DNA of 64,000 bases from Desulfovibrio sp. (GCF_009712225.1 NZ_WASP01000004.1:24822-88821); one strand, 5' to 3'; positions 35,949 to 45,955 are shown, counted from the first letter of the stretch. Numbers and translations: made by a program. The notes: generated from the sequence alone by a model not told the origin.

Positions 35949-38045
35949 ATGAAATTTTCCATCAAAACGAAGCTGATTTTAGGATTACTCTCTGCCATCG
36001 CAGTAATTATGGTGGGGATTTTTTCTCTGGTTGCACTTAATTTCAGCAGGCAGTCCCAGCAAGAATTTATCCGCTCTGGTTTGAGTGAGCTTTCGCATGT
36101 CGCATACTCCATCAACCTTTTTCTGGATGAAAGTATGGTTAATGCGGAGTTGCTGTCCAAACTCCCTGCAGCTCAAAAGCTTGATGAAATCACCTCGAGT
36201 CATGTTAACACACTTCAACCAACAAAAGGCAAGGTTGGGCCTGAGGATCATGTGGGGCTGGCCCTGGTAGAGCTGTTTGCTGCCATGCGTGCATCGCATC
36301 CGGCGTATCTGGAAGTGTTTGCAGGAACACAAAAGGGCAGTTTTATAAGCGACTTGCAGGATTCTGATATGCCGGCTGGCTACGACCCGCGTAAACGGCC
36401 ATGGTACATGGGGGCACTTCCTGTAACGGACAGGCCAACACAGTCCAAGGCGTACATGTCTACGACAAAGGAAGCTGTAACCAGTGTAACGCGCACGGTT
36501 ACCCGTGGTTCTCAAGTGATAGGTGTGGTGGGCATCGATATATCACTCAGAAAGCTCACAGACCTCGTTAAGTCTATCAAAATTGGCAAGGATGGGTATC
36601 TGGTCCTCATCCAGGACGATGGTGTCATCCTGGCAGATTCTCGCCATGAACAGTACAGTTTTAAAAACGTATCTGAGATTCCTCAAGCGTATCTGAAAGA
36701 ACTGTTCAATCTCAAGAGCGGAGAAAAAACTATTGAAATTGAGGGCCGGGAGTACCTCGGGTTGGTTGTTACCTCTCCCAGAAATGGCTGGAAGCTTGTT
36801 GGGCTGGTTGAGCGTGAGGAAATCATGGCGCCAGTCAAGCAGACAGTTTATGAGCTGATCATTGTTGCGGTCTGCAGCATGGTTGTTCTCAGCTGTATTG
36901 TCTGGGTGTTTTCGGTCATCGTTATTGTCAAGCCTCTTCGCAAGGTTGATGAATCTCTGGCGCACATTTCGCGCGGAGACTACGAGCACCGCGTGCACCA
37001 TACACAGACTGATGAAATTGGTACCATACTGGATGCCCTTAATAGAACGGCCGAGGTCTTGGGGCAAAATATTAATGAGATCAAACAGAAGACCCAGGAT
37101 GCAGAATTAAAGACGCAGGCTGCCGAACAGGCAAAGCACGAGGCAGAAGCTGCCACCATGAAGGCCGAACGTGCAAAAGCTGATGGCATGCTTCAGGCGG
37201 CGCACCAGTTAGAGGGCATAGTGCAGATCGTTTCTTCCGCTTCTGGACAGCTTTCGACGCAGATCAGGCAGTCAAGCCGTGGTGCTGACGAGCAGTCAGG
37301 GCGCGTAAGGGAAACCGCCACCGCCATGGAAGAAATGAACGCCACCGTGCTTGAAGTTGCCAGAAATGCCCAGCAGGCGGCAGATATGTCACATCAGGCA
37401 AAGCAGCAGGCGCAGGAAGGTGCTCAGGTTGTTAACGAGGCCGTCAAGGGTATCGAGTCTGTTCACACCCAGTCTGTTGCCATCAAGGAAGATATGGATG
37501 CCCTGGGCAAGCAGGCAGAAGGCATCGGGCAGATTATGGGTGTAATTGCCGATATCGCCGATCAGACCAACCTGCTGGCCCTTAACGCCGCCATCGAGGC
37601 CGCACGTGCTGGCGATGCTGGTCGCGGCTTTGCCGTGGTGGCCGATGAGGTACGCAAACTGGCAGAAAAAACCATGACCGCCACCCAGGAAGTGGGTCAG
37701 GCCATCACTGGTATTCAGAACGGTACCAGAAAGAACATTCATAATGTCGAGCAGGTAGCTGCGTCGATTGAAGAGGCAACGCGTTTGTCTGTGCTGTCGG
37801 GCGAATCTCTCAAGCATATTCTGGAATTCGTTCAGATGGTCAACGATCAGGTGCAGTCCATCGCAACGGCCAGCGAGCAACAGTCTGCTGCCAGTGAAGA
37901 AATCAATCATTCAGTCGAACAGGTGGCTTCCATTTCGGCTGAAACAGCACAGGCGATGGAACAGGCGTCAAAGGCTGTTGCCGACCTGGCGCAGCAGGCG
38001 CAACACCTGCAGGCCTTGATCCGTGACATGAAAAGCCAGGGCTAG
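35949..38045 (+). CDS. Methyl-accepting chemotaxis protein, dCache-HAMP-MCP
   Basis: Chemoreceptor of 698 aa. Helix 1 is at about 9-30 and a periplasmic double-Cache sensor spans about 35-290. The sensor contains the amine/amino-acid-type segment [12 protein letters not shown] near residue 140, then [15 protein letters not shown]. Helix 2 is near 305-325, followed by HAMP, a coiled coil and the signalling hairpin. AGGGAGGG lies five bases before the ATG. The output half is almost the same as in the divergent 589-residue receptor, whereas the sensors are unrelated, so domain swapping or gene conversion is likely. The Cache motif suggests a small carboxylate or amino-acid ligand (inference). 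Confidence 0.96.
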   Translation: MKFSIKTKLILGLLSAIAVIMVGIFSLVALNFSRQSQQEFIRSGLSELSHVAYSINLFLDESMVNAELLSKLPAAQKLDEITSSHVNTLQPTKGKVGPEDHVGLALVELFAAMRASHPAYLEVFAGTQKGSFISDLQDSDMPAGYDPRKRPWYMGALPVTDRPTQSKAYMSTTKEAVTSVTRTVTRGSQVIGVVGIDISLRKLTDLVKSIKIGKDGYLVLIQDDGVILADSRHEQYSFKNVSEIPQAYLKELFNLKSGEKTIEIEGREYLGLVVTSPRNGWKLVGLVEREEIMAPVKQTVYELIIVAVCSMVVLSCIVWVFSVIVIVKPLRKVDESLAHISRGDYEHRVHHTQTDEIGTILDALNRTAEVLGQNINEIKQKTQDAELKTQAAEQAKHEAEAATMKAERAKADGMLQAAHQLEGIVQIVSSASGQLSTQIRQSSRGADEQSGRVRETATAMEEMNATVLEVARNAQQAADMSHQAKQQAQEGAQVVNEAVKGIESVHTQSVAIKEDMDALGKQAEGIGQIMGVIADIADQTNLLALNAAIEAARAGDAGRGFAVVADEVRKLAEKTMTATQEVGQAITGIQNGTRKNIHNVEQVAASIEEATRLSVLSGESLKHILEFVQMVNDQVQSIATASEQQSAASEEINHSVEQVASISAETAQAMEQASKAVADLAQQAQHLQALIRDMKSQG

Positions 38046-38064
38046 CCCTGCCTTCAAAAAAGTG

Positions 38065-38092
38065 GAAAGCCGCCCGGAAATGGGCGGCTTTC
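38065..38092 (+). terminator. Terminator of the dCache chemoreceptor gene
   Basis: GAAAGCCGCCC and GGGCGGCTTTC pair perfectly around a six-base loop, 20 bases past the stop. Confidence 0.88.
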
Positions 38093-38160
38093 TGCCTGTA
38101 AGTCAAGGATCCGCAAAATTCTTGGATGGCCTGCGGCAGAGATTTGCCAGGCAACTAGGT

Positions 38161-38276
38161 AAAAGTATGTGCGACTGCGGGTATCCCCCATGTCGCTCCG
38201 ATCTTGCCCTACAAAATCGCAAAACCGGCGAGCTACCTTAACAGTAACTCGCCGGTTTTATTTGTGTGTAGTGGCA
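38161..38276. repeat. Diverged direct repeat, copy A (left flank)
   Basis: Begins AAAAGTATGT and ends with a hairpin (38221-38259, 12-bp stem AAAACCGGCGAG), then TTTGTGTGTAGTGGC. The copy at 43511-43629 has the same start, the same hairpin core (GGCGAG, TAC, ACAGTAACTCGCCG) and the same ending. The two differ by substitutions and a few indels. Copy B runs into the 3' end of tRNA-Ser; this copy has only a faint trace of it. Confidence 0.6.
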
Positions 38277-39181
38277 GTGTGGGCTCCCTCTATACTGATT
38301 TGCATCTGCATGTTTGCCCGGCAGTGACCTGCAATTTTGGGTTTTTTACCCTGTATGCCAGCCTGCCGGTGCAATGCGTGTGGTGGAGTGATCTGAAAAA
38401 AGGACTGTTTTGTCGTTTCAACGTGCTCTTGTGCGCGGTTAAAAATCGGCATGGAGCTGAAGCCCGCGAGAATTGCTCTGGTTATAAGCTATTTCTTGCC
38501 ACCATGTGCAGTTTTTGACGCTCTTGGTGTGTTGCTTCTCCTGCTTGGGCGAAAATCTGCTGTAACAGTATTTATATGCGTCATGTACACATAATAGATG
38601 TAACAGTTTGCTTCAAGAATAGCTGTAAAGAATGGCTGCGCAGTGATTTCGACTGGAATTATCTCTTGATAATCCTGAAAAAATCGATATAAATTGTACT
38701 AATGCTGGAAAAAAATAAGAATTATGCCAAAAATGTACTACTGTTTTAGTATTGCGTTCTATGGGTATGAACTATATATTAATTATTATTAGCATGCTGT
38801 ATATTTATTTATAATATTGCTAATATGTAGTCACCATATTCAAAATTTCACAAAATGAAATATTGATTTTTGGCGTATTGATGCAATTAGTTACAGTCTG
38901 TGTGATGATGTTTATATATTGAATATCAGCGATTGTTGGTAGTAACAGCGATGATCTGCAAAACTATTGGCATCGATAAATGTACTGTGTTGTGTTTGAA
39001 TATTTTGAATAAAATGCACAATTGTGGCGGAACAATAAACAATAAAGGAATTATTGCATCAGTGGAAAGCGTGAGTTGCGTATGTCACGCGCTGGCTGAT
39101 TGCAAATAATGTTGACAATTCCAGCTGGATATCGGCTCTCACAGGTCAGCAGACATTCAATGAAAGTGGAGAACTACCGCT

Positions 39182-40297
39182 ATGATAGCCACCAAGCTGC
39201 AATCGTTACTACTGATAATGATCCTGGCTAGTTGTCTTTCAGGCTGTACGCCAAAAGAAACGGTGAAAGTTGGCTTTTTGGGCGGTGTTTCGGGGCGCGT
39301 GGCCGATCTTGGAATTGCGGGGCGTAATGGCGCGCTGCTGGCGGTTGAATTGCGTAATCAGGCTGGCGGTCTGAATGGGCGCACCATCGAACTGCTGGTT
39401 GAAGACGACCAACAGGATGCCGAACAGGCGAAAGCCGCGGTACAGCGCCTGATCGACCAGAAGGTTGAAGCCATTGTTGGCCCTATGACCAGCATGGTTG
39501 CCATAGCGACTGTTCCCATCGTCAACCAGGCTCAAATCATCATGATGAGCCCAACCGTTTCGACTCAGGAATTATCCAACATCGACGATTATTTTTTTCG
39601 GGTTATTTCATCAACGGCCGAATTTGCCCATAAAAGCGCAGATTATCAGGCAAGCCAGCAAGGCATTCGCCGTGTCGCGGCGGCCTATGACCTGAGAAAT
39701 GCGTCCTATTGCGAGAGCTGGCTAAAAGATTACCGAAAAGCCCTTGCGGCTCATGGCGGCGAAGTTCTGTTGGCCGAACCGTACTACTCGGGCGACGATG
39801 TGAATTTTTCAGCGCTTGCAGACCGCCTGCTCAGCGTGAAGCCGGATGCCGTTCTTGTGATTGCCAATTCTCTTGATGCAGCCATGTTGGCGCAACAGGT
39901 CAGAAAGCGCGATTCGCACGTTCATATTACAACCTCTGAATGGGCTGCGACCGAGCGGCTGAGCGAACTCGGAGGCAGTGCGGTAGAAGGGTTGACTATC
40001 CCCCAATTTTTGGATCGCGAAAGCAAAAATCCCAATTTTCTCACATTCCGTCAGGCCTATGTCGACCGTTTTTCAATGGAGCCGGGGTTTGGTGGTGTGA
40101 CTGCCTTTGACGCCATGAATGTGGTACTGACGGCTCTCGCTGGCAAAGATAATTCGCAGACATTAAAGCAGGCAATCTTGTCGCAAGGACTTTTTGTCGG
40201 GGTGCAGTCCGAAATACGGTTTGACAAAATGGGCGATGGAAAAAGGGATACGTACATGACTACTATCCACAACGGCCACTTTTTACGGGTGCACTAG
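39182..40297 (+). CDS. LivJ-like substrate-binding lipoprotein paired with a GGDEF-EAL enzyme
   Basis: Periplasmic binding protein of 371 aa in the branched-chain amino acid receptor class (Peripla_BP_6). The signal ends at a lipobox LSGC with C22, so the mature protein is membrane-anchored. VKVGFLGGVSGRVADLGIAG and VEAIVGPMTSMVAIATVPIV are typical lobe-one segments. No permease or ATPase is nearby; instead a 1055-residue GGDEF-EAL protein starts 15 bases downstream, so it most likely senses ligand and passes it to the periplasmic domain of that enzyme. The start has GGAG at 11 bases. Its pocket residues cannot be read well enough to name a ligand. Confidence 0.85.
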   Translation: MIATKLQSLLLIMILASCLSGCTPKETVKVGFLGGVSGRVADLGIAGRNGALLAVELRNQAGGLNGRTIELLVEDDQQDAEQAKAAVQRLIDQKVEAIVGPMTSMVAIATVPIVNQAQIIMMSPTVSTQELSNIDDYFFRVISSTAEFAHKSADYQASQQGIRRVAAAYDLRNASYCESWLKDYRKALAAHGGEVLLAEPYYSGDDVNFSALADRLLSVKPDAVLVIANSLDAAMLAQQVRKRDSHVHITTSEWAATERLSELGGSAVEGLTIPQFLDRESKNPNFLTFRQAYVDRFSMEPGFGGVTAFDAMNVVLTALAGKDNSQTLKQAILSQGLFVGVQSEIRFDKMGDGKRDTYMTTIHNGHFLRVH

Positions 40298-40311
40298 GCG
40301 GGGGTGCGGCA

Positions 40312-43300
40312 ATGTCACGCCCTCTCAGATTCTGGCTGTCGCTGGGCCTGTCAATTCAGGTAGTTTTGTCTGTATTGGTCGTGGCTTTTGTGTTGCTTTG
40401 GGCGCTTGTTCCCAAGCTCAAAACAGAAGCGAGTAACCAGCATCATTTGTTGAGTCAGGCAGCCGCATCGCAGGTTGGTAACTTTCTGGGCAGCTTTGAC
40501 TCGCATCTGACCTTGCTGGCCGGCGATATGGCTGCCAAAGCCCCCTTGCGGACCAATCAGCTTCAGCAAATGCTCGATACTGTTGCTCAGGTGCAGGTTG
40601 GTATCGAAGCTCTGTACGTTGTTGATCCTGCATACCGTGTTGTTGGCGTGGGCTTGCCCAAAGCCAACCGTGGCCGCCGCGATAACCTGATGGGGATTGA
40701 TTTTTCAGGGCGTACTTTTGCAATGGAAGCGCGGGAGCGCGGCGAAAAAGTCTGGTCCAATACGTATCTTTCTGCTCGCGGCAACATTGTGGTGGCCCTG
40801 GCCGTGCCATTTGCCTTTTCGACGCCTGCTGTAGCCCCTTCCATGGGACCATACGTTCTGGTTGGTGAGCTTGACCTTAACGAAGTCTCCAGATTCGCTG
40901 GCAGTTTGAGCGAAAAAGACAAGTTTCTGACCGTGATTCTTGACCAGCGCGGCAACGTGGTGGGCCACCCCGACGCCGAGCGGGCTTTGCGGCAGGAAAA
41001 TCTGAAAAATCTGGTGACATTAACTGCTGGGCATCATGAAGCAAAGATTCAGCACTTCCGCCTTGATGCTGTAGATTACATCGGTTGCCTGACTCCCATT
41101 GCCGAAACGGGCTGGACAACGCTGGCAGGCCAACCGGCTGATCTGGTGTATGGCATCGTTCGGTCAACGCTATGGTCTCTGGCGCTTGGCAGCACCATTG
41201 CGTTGGTGGTTACGATCTTGGCTGCCTTGTGGGCCAGCAGGCGTATCGCCCAAGGGGTGGAAAGAGTTTCCGGGCGTATTGGTGCCATTGCCAACGGCTA
41301 TTACAACACGCGGATTCCTCCCTCATCAATCGAAGAAATTGAAAATCTGTCGCGAGATATCACGGGCATGGCTGAGGCGGTGCTTGAGCGCGAAGCGCGT
41401 TTGCGCGAGAACGAAGCCAGATTCCGTACCCTGGTTGAAAACGTGCCGCAGGGGATTGCCCTTATCAGCCAGGATGAGCAGTTTTTAGTCATCAACCCTG
41501 CGTTTACCCGAATGTTTGGTTATACGCTGCAAGACGTGCCCACGGTAGAGGTGTGGTGGCAGCGCACGTGTCCGGATGGTCTTGTGCGCATAAAAAAAAT
41601 TCAGAAATGGCAAGAGCAGATCACGGCCGCCAATGAGGCAAAAGTAACGACGCGTACGTACCAGCTGTGCCGGGCCGATGGTGTGTTGCGTATATTTGAG
41701 ATTGTGCCCGAGCGTTTGCCAGATGGAAGCACCCTGCTGACCTTTGTTGATATTACGGAAAAGCGGCAGGAAGAAGCGCGCCGCCAGCGTGCCGCCAATG
41801 TGTTTTCTCACTCGCACGAAGGGATCATGATTCTTGATCCTGATGGCAATATCGTCGAAGTAAACAGCGCATTCAGCCGTATTACCGGATACAGGGACAA
41901 CGAAATTCGGGGCAAGAGCCATCTGGTCTTGCGCTCTGATCTTCAGGATGACGAATTTTACCGCAACATGTGGCAAACGCTTACGCAGCGGGGCAACTGG
42001 TGTGGAGAGCTCTGGAACAGAACCAGGGGAGGGCAGCTGTATGCTGCGCTAACTGATATTACGGCAGTCAACGATTCCGAGGGGGTAGTACAAAACTATG
42101 TGGCTATTTTTTCAGACATAACCCAGATGAAGGAATACCAGCGTCAGTTGGAGCGGGCGGCGCATTACGACTCGCTGACAGGTTTGCCCAACCGCGTTCT
42201 TTTGGCTGACAGATTGCGCAAGGGAATGATTGCATGCCTTGAGCGCAACGTTTCGCTGGCTGTGCTGTATCTCGACCTTGATAGTTTCAAGCAGATCAAT
42301 GACCTGCATGGCCACACAATTGGCGACCAGCTGCTGTTGATACTTGCCCAGCGCATGAAAGACGTTTTGCGTGATGGTGATACCCTGTCGCGTATCGGCG
42401 GGGACGAATTCGTTGCTGTGCTGAATGGTCTTGAGCATGAAATAGACTGTTTTCCCATCATTGAGCGTCTGCTGCATACGGCCTCCCAGCCATTTTTGCT
42501 TGCAGATCTTGAGCTCACCATAACCGTCAGTATCGGGGTAACTTTTTATCCAAGGGATAATGGAGAGGCCGATCTTCTGATGAGGCACGCCGATCAGGCC
42601 ATGTACCAGGCAAAGCAGCAGGGCAAGAATCAGTTCGCAATTTTCGATATTGTGCAAGGCGAAGCGACCATACGTTTGCAGCAGCTGGTAACCAGCCTGC
42701 GAAAGGCCATCATTCAGGACGAACTAGTTCTGTATTTTCAGCCCAAGGTCAATTTGCGCACCAAAGAGCTCATTGGCGCAGAGGCGCTGGTTCGCTGGCA
42801 GCATCCAGAGCTCGGCCTCTTGCCACCTTCAGAATTTTTGCCGCCAATCGCCGAGCATCCGATCAGCGTTGCCCTTGGCGAATGGGTGATTGATCACGCC
42901 CTGGAACAGATAGGTGATTGGGCCGGTCATGGACTCGATTTGCCAGTGAGCGTCAATATTGGTGCCCACCAGCTCTTGAGTGGTGCTTTCAAGATACGGC
43001 TGACAGAGCTGCTGGCAAAACACCCGGACGTTTCACCCGGCCATCTGGAGCTTGAAATACTCGAAACCAGTGCCTTGCAAGACCTCGATCAGGTCTCAAC
43101 ACTCATGTATGATTGTGTAAATCTGGGCGTGGGATTTTCGCTGGATGATTTCGGGACGGGCTATTCCTCGCTCACCTATCTCAAGCGTCTGCCCGCCGCC
43201 GTAATCAAGATTGACCAAAGTTTTGTGCGCGGCATGCTTGAAGACCCCAACGATTTCGCGATTGTGGTTGGCGTGGTGGGGCTCGCAAAGGCATTTTACC

Positions 43301-43479
43301 GTCAGGTAATCGCCGAAGGCGTCGAAACAGCCGAACACGGTGAGAGCCTGCTGAAGCTGGGGTGTTCACTGGCCCAAGGGTATGGCATTGCAAGGCCTAT
43401 GAGTGCTCAGGATTTTCTGGACTGGGCCAGAGCATGGAATGAGACCCATCGCAACCCGGGATCGTTTTATCACGGTTGA
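40312..43479 (+). CDS. dCache-HAMP-PAS-PAS-GGDEF-EAL c-di-GMP enzyme
   Basis: Membrane protein of 1055 aa. Helix 1 is at about 14-33, a periplasmic double-Cache sensor at about 36-280, helix 2 at about 285-308 and HAMP at about 309-360. Two PAS domains start near 370 and 500 (FRTLVENVPQGIALIS, and SHEGIMILDPDGNIVEVNSA), GGDEF follows from about 625 and EAL from about 790. GGDEF is intact (SRIGGDEF) with an RxxD site (RDGD) five residues upstream. EAL is also intact: GAEALVRW, LEILET, LDDFGTGYSS, IKIDQSF, IAEGVET and QGYGIARP. Both activities are possible. The upstream lipoprotein is its likely ligand-presenting partner. Confidence 0.93.
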   Translation: MSRPLRFWLSLGLSIQVVLSVLVVAFVLLWALVPKLKTEASNQHHLLSQAAASQVGNFLGSFDSHLTLLAGDMAAKAPLRTNQLQQMLDTVAQVQVGIEALYVVDPAYRVVGVGLPKANRGRRDNLMGIDFSGRTFAMEARERGEKVWSNTYLSARGNIVVALAVPFAFSTPAVAPSMGPYVLVGELDLNEVSRFAGSLSEKDKFLTVILDQRGNVVGHPDAERALRQENLKNLVTLTAGHHEAKIQHFRLDAVDYIGCLTPIAETGWTTLAGQPADLVYGIVRSTLWSLALGSTIALVVTILAALWASRRIAQGVERVSGRIGAIANGYYNTRIPPSSIEEIENLSRDITGMAEAVLEREARLRENEARFRTLVENVPQGIALISQDEQFLVINPAFTRMFGYTLQDVPTVEVWWQRTCPDGLVRIKKIQKWQEQITAANEAKVTTRTYQLCRADGVLRIFEIVPERLPDGSTLLTFVDITEKRQEEARRQRAANVFSHSHEGIMILDPDGNIVEVNSAFSRITGYRDNEIRGKSHLVLRSDLQDDEFYRNMWQTLTQRGNWCGELWNRTRGGQLYAALTDITAVNDSEGVVQNYVAIFSDITQMKEYQRQLERAAHYDSLTGLPNRVLLADRLRKGMIACLERNVSLAVLYLDLDSFKQINDLHGHTIGDQLLLILAQRMKDVLRDGDTLSRIGGDEFVAVLNGLEHEIDCFPIIERLLHTASQPFLLADLELTITVSIGVTFYPRDNGEADLLMRHADQAMYQAKQQGKNQFAIFDIVQGEATIRLQQLVTSLRKAIIQDELVLYFQPKVNLRTKELIGAEALVRWQHPELGLLPPSEFLPPIAEHPISVALGEWVIDHALEQIGDWAGHGLDLPVSVNIGAHQLLSGAFKIRLTELLAKHPDVSPGHLELEILETSALQDLDQVSTLMYDCVNLGVGFSLDDFGTGYSSLTYLKRLPAAVIKIDQSFVRGMLEDPNDFAIVVGVVGLAKAFYRQVIAEGVETAEHGESLLKLGCSLAQGYGIARPMSAQDFLDWARAWNETHRNPGSFYHG

Positions 43480-43510
43480 TACGCGGGCACTGTTCAGCCG
43501 GTAGCTACCC

Positions 43511-43629
43511 AAAAGTATGTATGGCGGTATGTACGCCACCCCGCACCACCCCGAATTTTGCCCCATTTAGACGCAAAAACGGCGAGTTACTTTTTACAGT
43601 AACTCGCCGTTTTACTTGCGTATGTGGCG
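43511..43629. repeat. Diverged direct repeat, copy B (tRNA-Ser side)
   Basis: Same order as copy A: AAAAGTATGT, a GC-richer linker, TTGCCC, GCAAAA, then the hairpin and TTG-GT-TGTGGC, ending inside the tRNA-Ser 3' end. The pair encloses about 5.2 kb containing only the lipoprotein and GGDEF-EAL genes. It resembles an old tRNA-anchored insertion whose ends have diverged. Confidence 0.6.
43576..43613 (-). terminator. Terminator of tRNA-Ser
   Basis: AAAACGGCGAGTTAC and GTAACTCGCCGTTTT form a perfect 15-bp stem 12 bases past the tRNA CCA. On the minus strand it is followed by TTTTTGCG. Confidence 0.88.
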
Positions 43630-43719
43630 GAGAGGGAGAGATTTGAACTCTCGATACAGGTTTAAGCCCGTATACTCGCTTAGCAGGCGAGCTCCTTCGG
43701 CCGGCTCGGACACCTCTCC
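43625..43719 (-). tRNA. tRNA-Ser (GCT anticodon)
   Basis: The minus strand folds into a class II tRNA of 95 bases including an encoded CCA. The acceptor stem is GGAGAGG with CCTCTCC and discriminator G. The anticodon stem is CTCGC/GCGAG with loop CTGCTAA, giving GCT. A long variable arm (TATACGGGCTTAAACCTGTA) is diagnostic for serine, and the T arm is GAGAGTTCAAATCTCTC. Confidence 0.96.
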
Positions 43720-43763
43720 GCAGCATAAGGCCAGTCAAATGACGGACCGGAATGCAGAAGTGC

Positions 43764-43792
43764 AAGCTAGCCCAGACAGAAGCACCTGTCAA
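43764..43792 (-). promoter_or_regulatory. Sigma-70-type promoter of tRNA-Ser
   Basis: On the minus strand TTGACA (43792-43787), 17 bases, TAGCTT (43769-43764). The predicted start is about 38 bases upstream of the mature tRNA end. Confidence 0.7.
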
Positions 43793-43924
43793 GAATGTTC
43801 TTCCACTCAGTGGAAAATGATGCTGTAAGTCATGCAGACCGCATGCGCATCCACTCATTGACCGTGGGCGCTGCTTGGCGTAATTTTATGGACTTCTCAT
43901 TAAATGGAACTATTGGAGCGCATT

Positions 43925-45664
43925 ATGGCCCCCGAAAATGACAAGATGCCCGCCGCCCCCCAGGCTGAAGAATCCGCAGCCACCGGCGAAACCGGTAAAG
44001 TTGGCATGGACTTCATCCGTACCCGCATTACCGAAGACAATGCCACGGGCCGCTTTGGCAACCGCGTGCACACGCGTTTTCCACCTGAGCCCAACGGCTA
44101 CCTGCATCTGGGGCATGCCAAATCCATCTGCCTCAATTTTGGCGTTGCCAAAGAATTTGGCGGGCTGTGCAATCTGCGCTTTGACGATACCAACCCCACC
44201 AAGGAAGAAACCGAATACGTTGATTCCATCCGCGAAGACGTTCACTGGCTTGGCGGCGTGTGGGACGACCGCGAATTTTACGCTTCTGACTATTTCGAGA
44301 AGCTCTATGCCTATGCCGAGCAGCTCATCTCCATGGGCAAAGCCTATGTGGACGACCTTTCGGCAGAAGAAATACGCGAATACCGCGGCACGCTCACTCA
44401 GCCCGGTAAGGAAAGCCCCTGGCGCAACCGCAGTGTGGAGGAAAATCTCGACCTGTTCCGCCGCATGCGCGCGGGTGAATTTGGCGATGGTGAAAAGGTG
44501 CTGCGCGCCAAGATAGACATGACCTCTCCCAATGTGGTCATGCGCGACCCCACCCTGTACCGCATCCGTCATGCGGAACACCACCGCACGGGCAACAAGT
44601 GGTGCATCTACCCCATGTACGACTACACCCACTGCCTGTCCGATTCCATTGAGGGCATCACCCATTCGCTCTGCACGCTCGAATTCATCAACAACCGTGA
44701 GCTGTACGACTGGGTGCTCGAAACCCTGGGCGCGTACCGCCCGCAGCAGATCGAATTTGCGCGTCTCAATGTAACCTACACTGTGCTCTCCAAGCGCAAG
44801 CTCATCCAGCTTGTTAAAGAAGGCCACGTGACCGGTTGGGACGATCCCCGCATGCCCACCCTCAGCGGTATGCGCCGTCGTGGTATCCCGCCCGAAGCCC
44901 TGCGCGAATTTTGCTCGCGCATCGGTCTTGCCCGCGCCGATTCCACCGTTGAATACTCCATGCTCGAATTCTGCGTGCGCGAGTATCTCAACGACCACAC
45001 ACCGCGTGTGATGGCCGTGCTTGATCCCATCAAGGTGGTTATTGAAAACTACCCCGAAGGGCAGGTGGAAGAGTTTGACATGCCCTACCACCCGGAAGAT
45101 GCCTCCTACGGCAGCCGCAAGGTTCCCTTCTCGCGCGAGCTGTATATCGAGCGCGACGACTTCCGCCTTGAGCCGCCCAAAAAGTATCACAGGCTTGCCC
45201 CCGGCGCAGAAGTACGCCTGCGCTACGCCTATTTCATCACCTGCCGCGAGGCCGTGCTGGACGACGCGGGCAATGTTGTTGAACTGCGCTGCGTGTATGA
45301 TCCCGAAAGCAAGGGCGGGCAAAGCCCCGATGGCCGCAAGGTTAAGGGTACCATCCACTGGGTTTCGGCGGCGCACGCCATCCCCGCCGAGGTGCGGCTG
45401 TACGAACAGCTTTTTGCGGTGGAAAACCCCAATGCCGCAGCCGAAGGCCAGACGTTTCTGGATAACCTCAACCCTGAATCGCTCAAAAAGGTCGAGGCCA
45501 AGCTGGAACCGGCCCTGGCGAGCTTCAAGGTTGGCGACAAGATGCAGTTTGAACGCCTTGGCTACTTCTGCAAGGACAAGGACAGCACCGCTACGCTGGC
45601 GGTTTTCAGCCGTACCACGACCCTGCGTGACACCTGGGCCAAGCAGGAAAAGAAGGGCGCATAG
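43925..45664 (+). CDS. glnS: Glutaminyl-tRNA synthetase
   Basis: Class I aminoacyl-tRNA synthetase of 579 aa that charges tRNA-Gln with glutamine. The HIGH-type motif lies in [15 protein letters not shown] (about 53-67) and the KMSKS-type motif in VLSKRK (about 290). [19 protein letters not shown] and the two C-terminal anticodon-binding beta barrels (from about 360) match GlnRS, not GluRS. ATG 43925 is chosen because TGGAG lies six bases upstream; the in-frame ATG 21 bases earlier has none. The Pro/Ala-rich N-terminal extension of about 25 residues is not conserved. Single gene between two tRNA genes. Confidence 0.97.
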   Translation: MAPENDKMPAAPQAEESAATGETGKVGMDFIRTRITEDNATGRFGNRVHTRFPPEPNGYLHLGHAKSICLNFGVAKEFGGLCNLRFDDTNPTKEETEYVDSIREDVHWLGGVWDDREFYASDYFEKLYAYAEQLISMGKAYVDDLSAEEIREYRGTLTQPGKESPWRNRSVEENLDLFRRMRAGEFGDGEKVLRAKIDMTSPNVVMRDPTLYRIRHAEHHRTGNKWCIYPMYDYTHCLSDSIEGITHSLCTLEFINNRELYDWVLETLGAYRPQQIEFARLNVTYTVLSKRKLIQLVKEGHVTGWDDPRMPTLSGMRRRGIPPEALREFCSRIGLARADSTVEYSMLEFCVREYLNDHTPRVMAVLDPIKVVIENYPEGQVEEFDMPYHPEDASYGSRKVPFSRELYIERDDFRLEPPKKYHRLAPGAEVRLRYAYFITCREAVLDDAGNVVELRCVYDPESKGGQSPDGRKVKGTIHWVSAAHAIPAEVRLYEQLFAVENPNAAAEGQTFLDNLNPESLKKVEAKLEPALASFKVGDKMQFERLGYFCKDKDSTATLAVFSRTTTLRDTWAKQEKKGA

Positions 45665-45715
45665 CGCTTTTTTGAAAAAATTGAGGTTTGAGCGGCATTT
45701 TGCCGCATGACGCGC

Positions 45716-45744
45716 TTGACAGCCGCCTAGGCTGTCGCTATATT
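45716..45744 (+). promoter_or_regulatory. Strong sigma-70-type promoter of tRNA-Lys
   Basis: TTGACA at 45716-45721, a 17-base spacer, then TATATT at 45739-45744. The start site would fall a few bases before the mature tRNA end at 45757. Confidence 0.85.
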
Positions 45745-45756
45745 CCGCGTCTCTAC

Positions 45757-45832
45757 GGGTCGTTAACTCAGTAGGTAGAGTATCTGCCTTTTAAGCAGAG
45801 AGTCGCAGGTTCGATCCCCGCACGACCCACCA
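45757..45832 (+). tRNA. tRNA-Lys (TTT anticodon)
   Basis: 76 bases including encoded CCA. Acceptor GGGTCGT pairs with ACGACCC, discriminator A. The anticodon stem TCTGC/GCAGA encloses loop CTTTTAA, giving TTT. The D arm (AACTCAGTAGGTAGAG) and T arm (GCAGGTTCGATCCCCGC) are canonical. Confidence 0.97.
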
Positions 45833-45840
45833 TATATTTT

Positions 45841-45873
45841 AAGGGCTTATGACGTTTGTCATAAGCCCTTTTT
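45841..45873 (+). terminator. Terminator of tRNA-Lys
   Basis: AAGGGCTTATGAC and GTCATAAGCCCTT pair perfectly around GTTT and run into TTTTT, eight bases past the tRNA. Confidence 0.93.
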
Positions 45874-45922
45874 CTTGGCCTGTGCTCAGTGCCCCGTGCG
45901 GAATCAATTGTATGTAAATGAA

Positions 45923-45955
45923 ACGGCCCGTCAGCTCCATGAGCCAACGGGCCGT
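45923..45955 (-). terminator. Terminator of the DEAD-box helicase gene
   Basis: ACGGCCCGT and ACGGGCCGT pair around a 15-base loop, 18 bases past the helicase stop; the minus-strand RNA continues into TTTCATT. Confidence 0.82.

Larger units (their letters stand above)
38046..39181. other. 1.14-kb AT-rich intergenic region
   Basis: Holds the chemoreceptor terminator (38065-38092), one copy of the diverged repeat (38161-38276), then about 900 bases of AT-rich DNA with no supportable gene. A 104-residue ORF at 38204-38518 has no family features and overlaps the repeat. Near 38787-38825 an 8-bp inverted repeat (TATTAGCA/TGCTAATA) sits in very AT-rich sequence. The last part should contain the promoter for the lipoprotein-GGDEF/EAL pair. 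Confidence 0.5.

Noticed and set aside
38204-38518. 104-residue ORF after the dCache chemoreceptor
   Set aside because: It begins inside the repeat and terminator-like hairpin, is Cys/Phe-rich without pattern, and has no ribosome site.
38161-43629. An intact prophage or integrative element at tRNA-Ser
   Set aside because: No integrase, phage or conjugation gene lies between the repeats; only an old scar can be argued.
43910-45376. 488-residue open frame opposite glnS
   Set aside because: Shadow of glnS; no domain resemblance and composition dictated by the sense codons.
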